Below, one piece after another: positions 60,933-64,000 of a DNA stretch of 64,000 nt. The notes beneath the pieces are model-generated. The model did not search any database. It was not told the origin of the DNA and saw only the letters and a program-made list of their open reading frames with translations. Numbering within the stretch: the first letter of the stretch is position 1; each line of letters begins with the position of its first letter. The translations under genes and the position numbers were made by a program. The stretch is from Methylopumilus sp026399645 (lineage in GTDB: Bacteria; Pseudomonadota; Gammaproteobacteria; Burkholderiales; Methylophilaceae): NCBI RefSeq assembly GCF_965184065.1, contig NZ_OZ239098.1; one strand, written 5' to 3'.

Positions 60933-61241
60933 ATGAAATTAAGAACCTCTTCACTCAAGTTATTCGTCGCAAAGGTTTTTTTATATCTTTTACTTGTTCC
61001 ATTGATTTCATTTAGTGAAACAGCTCAAAACCAACAAATTATCCAAAAAATTATTAGTGAATCTATAGCTAATTATTCTGGCAACTGCCCTTGCCCTTAT
61101 AACAGAGCCTCTAATGGAAGCTCCTGTGGAAGGAGAAGTGCTTATTCAAAACCAGGTGGCTACGCTCTAGTCTGCTATGCACAAGATGTAACTCTAGAAA
61201 TGATATCTACCTACAAACATAAACATGGAATTCGGCAATGA
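60933..61241 (+). CDS. Small secreted cysteine-containing protein (CPCPYN motif)
   Basis: A 102-residue protein with a hydrophobic signal segment (residues about 8-28) and mature motif GNCPCPYNRASNGSSCGRRSAYSKPGGYALVCY, containing four cysteines likely to form disulfides. The motif is conserved in small proteins of many proteobacterial accessory regions, function unknown. Its stop overlaps the next start by four bases, so the two are probably coupled. Confidence 0.7.
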   Translation: MKLRTSSLKLFVAKVFLYLLLVPLISFSETAQNQQIIQKIISESIANYSGNCPCPYNRASNGSSCGRRSAYSKPGGYALVCYAQDVTLEMISTYKHKHGIRQ

Positions 61242-61489
61242 AAAAAATATCTCTATTAATCCTTTTACTTGTGCCCATGATAATTCTAATAGGATGCAGT
61301 AAAAGCAAACAAGAAATTGTAGATAAATGTCTTCTTCAAGCAAATCAAAAGTTTCTTACTGACATAACACAAAATTCAATTTTTTTTCAGGGTTGCATGG
61401 TTAAGTATAAGTATGCTTTTAATGCTCACAGTTGTGATAAAGACAAACAAGTTCATATGTTGTCTGAAATTTGTTACGTAAAGTATTAG
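61238..61489 (+). CDS. Small lipoprotein of unknown function
   Basis: An 83-residue protein. Signal II peptide with lipobox LIGC, Cys20. The mature chain (SKSKQEIVDKCLLQANQ, FFQGCMVKYKYAF, HSCDKDKQ, EICYVKY) has four further cysteines in a helical context, suggesting two disulfides. It resembles small periplasmic lysozyme-inhibitor-like or entry-exclusion lipoproteins only in size and layout, so no function is given. It overlaps the gene before and is followed by the adhesin-E-like gene after 3 nt. Confidence 0.65.
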   Translation: MKKISLLILLLVPMIILIGCSKSKQEIVDKCLLQANQKFLTDITQNSIFFQGCMVKYKYAFNAHSCDKDKQVHMLSEICYVKY

Positions 61490-61492
61490 CAA

Positions 61493-61879
61493 ATGAAAAA
61501 AATAATTCTTGTAATATTGCTATTAAGCTCTTCTTCAGCTTTAGCTGAATGGAAATATATTACTGGGGATGATGAAGGTAAATTTTATTACGAACCAAGT
61601 TCAATAAAGAAAATAAAAACATACACTAAGGTTTGGATTCTTCTTGATTTTAAAGAGCCTGTAACATACAAAGGAATTACTTATCTATCAAGTAAAAGTT
61701 TATGGCATCTTAATTGCGTAGACGAAGAAGAAAAAACTGTCCAATCACTATCTTATTCAGACCATATGGGAACTGGTCAAATGGTTGATTTTAGAACTGA
61801 TAAAATGGATTGGGCATCAATTGTTCCCCAGACTAATCAAGAAGTAATATTTAAAGTTATATGCCGCGGAATTAAGTAA
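61493..61879 (+). CDS. Surface-adhesin protein E-like secreted protein
   Basis: A 128-residue protein; signal peptide MKKIILVILLLSSSSALA is followed by EWKYITGDDEGKFYYEPSSIKK, TKVWILLDFKEP, SLWHLNCVDEEEKTV, WASIVPQTNQEVIFKVIC. The W-first layout, SSI..Y/W strand and the two cysteines match the small adhesin-E family of secreted proteins. The function here is unknown. It is the last gene of the exported-protein group; a hairpin (GGAGCA/TGCTCC at 61966-61984) follows after 86 bases. Confidence 0.65.
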   Translation: MKKIILVILLLSSSSALAEWKYITGDDEGKFYYEPSSIKKIKTYTKVWILLDFKEPVTYKGITYLSSKSLWHLNCVDEEEKTVQSLSYSDHMGTGQMVDFRTDKMDWASIVPQTNQEVIFKVICRGIK

Positions 61880-62152
61880 ATATAATTTATGCTCTACTAA
61901 AGAAGCTTCAGATATAACTTGAGGGTAGCTTGATTGTTATACCCAATATGGTTGTAATACATTTTGGAGCAGGGAGATTGCTCCCCCTGGGTAGTTTCTG
62001 ATTGACAGTTATCTGACCCAACTTACCATTTACTCCAAGGGTCAAATCCTTTAATACTTTGCCATCGCTGCTCTTCTCTTCTTTCTTACACTTGCTCTTC
62101 CCTATTTAATGGTAGGTATTAGTTCTGGTATTGGTACAGGTAAAACTTTAAG
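61880..62152. other. Intergenic gap with hairpin after the exported-protein cluster
   Basis: About 273 bases between convergent genes. The hairpin GGAGCA-GGGAGAT-TGCTCC (61966-61984) is the clearest structure; it lacks a T tract, so it is not a classic terminator. No ORF of note was found. Confidence 0.5.
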
Positions 62153-62644
62153 TTAAAGTTGAAGTTCAACATTAGGTAGAAGATTAGCTTTGGGCTCAAG
62201 TGAGTTACTAGTTAATTCCGAGGCATCTGACTGTCCAATAATTGAGTCAACAACAGAATACTTCTGCAATTCATGTAAAGACTTCTGCCTACTATTCTTA
62301 ATTACAGTTCTAACATTGACCCACAGTAATTTACCTTTGAGAGCCTGAGGAGATAGCCTACTAACTCGTTCTTTGTAGCCTAATGCATTAAATAATTCGC
62401 CTGTTAATTTTGAATGTCTTGATAATGATATTGCTTTACCTTTTCCTACTTTCTTAATTTCTTTTAGGTTATACCAAGCATCAATATGTTTGCCAAAAAA
62501 TTCACCATATGAAGTAATAGTAAAAGTAATCTTTACTTTAGCTCCAAAGCTTCCATTTGTTGTCTCGTGAGATACATACATCACCTGATATTTTCCTTCA
62601 GGAATAATAATGTAATTACCCCAATCAATCTCTATATCATCCAT
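62153..62644 (-). CDS. Phage-like DUF669-type protein (hypothetical)
   Basis: A 163-residue protein: IEIDWGNYIIIPEGKYQVMYVSHETTNGSFGAKVKITFTI, then EFFGKHIDAWYNLKE, LTGELFNALGY, LKGKLLWVNVRTV. This strand order is reminiscent of the DUF669/ssDNA-binding-like proteins of phages and integrative elements. A role in element DNA metabolism is a guess. It is 4 bases from the next gene on the same strand, and close to the integrase gene. Confidence 0.55.
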   Translation of the reverse strand: MDDIEIDWGNYIIIPEGKYQVMYVSHETTNGSFGAKVKITFTITSYGEFFGKHIDAWYNLKEIKKVGKGKAISLSRHSKLTGELFNALGYKERVSRLSPQALKGKLLWVNVRTVIKNSRQKSLHELQKYSVVDSIIGQSDASELTSNSLEPKANLLPNVELQL

Positions 62645-62648
62645 ATGA

Positions 62649-62927
62649 CTATAGATTGCCAGTATCTGTTATAGCTCTGCCAAGACCCTGTAGAAGCTTT
62701 TTAACATCTTGTATAGCATCTAGTATCAACTTCTCATCTGAAAGCCTAATACCATGCTCGGCAAGGTCTTTTAATGCAGACTCAATAGAAGTGTAATTTC
62801 TATAAAATTGCCAATCCTCCACTAACTCTTTTGTGACTCTATGTTTTCTCATTTGTAATTTTTGCCATTCCCAAACTCGTGGCGTTGAAATGAGACGTTC
62901 CGTATCTGAAATTTTAAATACAGGCAT
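62649..62927 (-). CDS. Small hypothetical protein of the island
   Basis: A 92-residue mostly helical protein (STPRVWEWQKLQMRKHRVTKELVEDWQFYRNY, SALKDLAEHGIRLSDEKLILDAIQDVKKLL). No family recognised. It is upstream of the DUF669-like gene and downstream of a short inverted repeat TTGAC-GAAGTT-GTCAA (62955-62970), which sits 28 bases before its start and could be its operator. The two genes probably form a small unit of the mobile element. Confidence 0.55.
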   Translation of the reverse strand: MPVFKISDTERLISTPRVWEWQKLQMRKHRVTKELVEDWQFYRNYTSIESALKDLAEHGIRLSDEKLILDAIQDVKKLLQGLGRAITDTGNL

Positions 62928-63053
62928 AAAAACTTTACCTTTCTATTGTTTATCTTGACGAAGTTGTCAATGTGATTAGTTTTAAATTCGCTAAAAAATT
63001 ACTTACCACACATAAAGATTATCCATGACCTAGTAGTCCGTCAATTGAAATGT

Positions 63054-63072
63054 ATGCACAAAAAATGTGCAT
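63054..63072. other. Perfect 7-bp hairpin downstream of the integrase gene
   Basis: ATGCACA-AAAAA-TGTGCAT lies 11 bases beyond the integrase stop. On the minus strand it is followed only by TTAAT-type sequence, not a long T tract; it may serve as a weak terminator. Confidence 0.5.
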
Positions 63073-63082
63073 AAATTAACCT

Positions 63083-64000
63083 CTATTTTTCGTTAATTTT
63101 TTTGACTATCTTGTCAATTGATAAATGTGTATATCGTTTAAGCATCTGTAAAGTTTTATGTCCTGTAATGGTTGAAACTTCAAACATATTTAAATTCTTT
63201 TCAAATAATCTTGATGTTGCTTCATGTCTCAAGTCATGAAACCTAAAGTTTTTAATTTCACTTTTTGCTAGCACTCTTTGCCAACTACTTTCAAAGCTAC
63301 TGACAGTTTTCCATCTCCAAAAAACTTTTAAGCTTGCTATATGTATTGGCAGAGCTCTAACAGATGCTATTGCTGCATTTGATAATGGCACTTGTCTGAC
63401 TTCTCCGTTTTTCGTATGAAGAAGCGTTGCAATTTGTCTCTCCATATCTATATCACTCCAATTCAAATTAATGATTTCTCCTAAACGCATAGCAGTTTCA
63501 ATAGCAAAAATTACAACTGACTCCATCATTAAAGAATGCTCCCGACATTGAGCTAATAAAATTATTTCCTCTTCATTTGAAAGTCGTCTTGAACGAGAAT
63601 TATTCACTCGAGGTTTACGAATATTTTTAACTGGGTTTTGAGGAATATATAAGCCCCATTCTTTGATAGAAGTATCAATAATATGAGAAAGTGTATTTAA
63701 GTCTTTAATGACGGTTGCACCTGATAAATTTGATGACAGTCTTTCATCTCTAAAACGTGCAACCATTTCTGAATTTATTCTAGCTAAAGTAACTTCACCA
63801 AAAAATTTATCTAAGCACTTGAGTCGACTTATTTCTCGTGATGCACTTTTTTTAAGGGGTGTCACTTCTTTTTGGTAGCGATGAACTAACTCAGAAAAAT
63901 TAATATGTTCAGCTTCATATCTACTGACATAAATACCTCTGTCAATTTCTGACTCTATGAGCCTTGCCCATATTTTTGCTTCATCTCTAGTGGGGAATGT
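63083..64000 (-). CDS. Tyrosine recombinase/integrase, N-terminus outside window
   Basis: At least 305 residues are visible, since the frame stays open past an internal GTG at 63865 to the window edge (IWARLIESEIDRGIYVS, FSELVHRYQKE), which is the SAM-like/core-binding region. The catalytic domain has AMRLGEIINLNWSDID (Arg I), LLHTKNGEVRQVPLS (Lys), FRFHDLRHEATSRL (His-x-x-Arg), TGHKTLQMLKRYTH (His, nucleophile Tyr). All catalytic residues are present, so it should be active. It reads toward the tRNA-Arg remnant 6 kb away and most likely inserted the island. Confidence 0.92.
   Translation of the reverse strand, partial: TFPTRDEAKIWARLIESEIDRGIYVSRYEAEHINFSELVHRYQKEVTPLKKSASREISRLKCLDKFFGEVTLARINSEMVARFRDERLSSNLSGATVIKDLNTLSHIIDTSIKEWGLYIPQNPVKNIRKPRVNNSRSRRLSNEEEIILLAQCREHSLMMESVVIFAIETAMRLGEIINLNWSDIDMERQIATLLHTKNGEVRQVPLSNAAIASVRALPIHIASLKVFWRWKTVSSFESSWQRVLAKSEIKNFRFHDLRHEATSRLFEKNLNMFEVSTITGHKTLQMLKRYTHLSIDKIVKKINEK

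Larger units (their letters stand above)
57320..64000. mobile_element. Genomic island bounded by a tRNA-Arg remnant (right end outside window)
   Basis: A tRNA 3' remnant on the left and a tyrosine recombinase running off the right edge and reading back into the element give the classic layout of a tRNA-integrated island. The content fits: small secreted proteins, a lipoprotein-protease and phage-like short genes, all AT-rich, with no housekeeping gene. The right attachment site is not in the window, so full size is unknown (at least 6.7 kb). Confidence 0.75.

Noticed and set aside
61966..61984. Intrinsic terminator after the adhesin-E-like gene
   Set aside because: The hairpin is real but lacks a T tract on either strand and lies 86 bases from the stop.
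63083..63865. Complete 260-residue integrase
   Set aside because: The frame remains open to the window edge with typical core-binding sequence, so the GTG at 63865 is internal and the gene is cut by the window.

Overview
The window looks like a chromosomal segment of an AT-rich, streamlined betaproteobacterium, most likely a Methylophilaceae methylotroph of the OM43/LD28 ('Candidatus Methylopumilus') type. This is inferred from the dnaE-accA-tilS and smpB/ratA/rnfH/guaB/guaA gene orders, a sensor kinase with a MoxY-like periplasmic region, tight gene packing and frequent TTG/GTG starts. No database search was possible.

Region 1 (1-19.7 kb) is a surface-polysaccharide locus. Leftward genes (1-8.4 kb) encode a CDP-glucose-forming cytidylyltransferase (partial), an ABC exporter, ManC (GDP-mannose), an EPS-type MarR regulator, a WecA-like initiating glycosyl-phosphate transferase and RfbC-A-D-B (dTDP-L-rhamnose). 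Rightward genes (8.6-18.1 kb) encode an O-antigen ligase/polymerase-like protein, a GT2 enzyme, a methyltransferase, an FAD/UDP-galactopyranose-mutase-like enzyme, a flippase-like protein, an epimerase and a complete GDP-D-glycero-D-manno-heptose module (HddA, HddC, GmhA, GmhB) ending in a transaldolase-family gene. A membrane glycosyltransferase-like gene converges on the end.

Region 2 (20-36.9 kb) holds an autotransporter, tmRNA (tag ANDETYALAA) and smpB, then ratA, an inserted GT2 gene, rnfH, guaB, guaA, greB-like, a nitroreductase and a YbiT-type ABC-F gene. Two in-frame tandem GT9 (heptosyltransferase-like) genes follow, the second without a canonical start, then typA, an RhlE-type helicase with a hexapeptide-repeat tail, and purT.

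Region 3 (37-56.3 kb) is mostly core: a NarL/MoxY-like two-component pair, a TonB-dependent receptor, tilS, accA, dnaE, tpx, a THUMP RNA methyltransferase, a spermidine-synthase-like gene, hrpA, a small secreted protein, a methyltransferase and the YlqF/RbgA GTPase.

Region 4 (56.3-64 kb) is accessory. A tRNA-Arg(CCU) 3' fragment at 57.32 kb has lost its acceptor-stem 5' half, and a tyrosine recombinase runs off the right edge. Together they outline a genomic island of at least 6.7 kb carrying a double-barrel outer-membrane protein, a run of small secreted proteins, a lipoprotein fused to an HtrA-like protease, and phage-like small genes.
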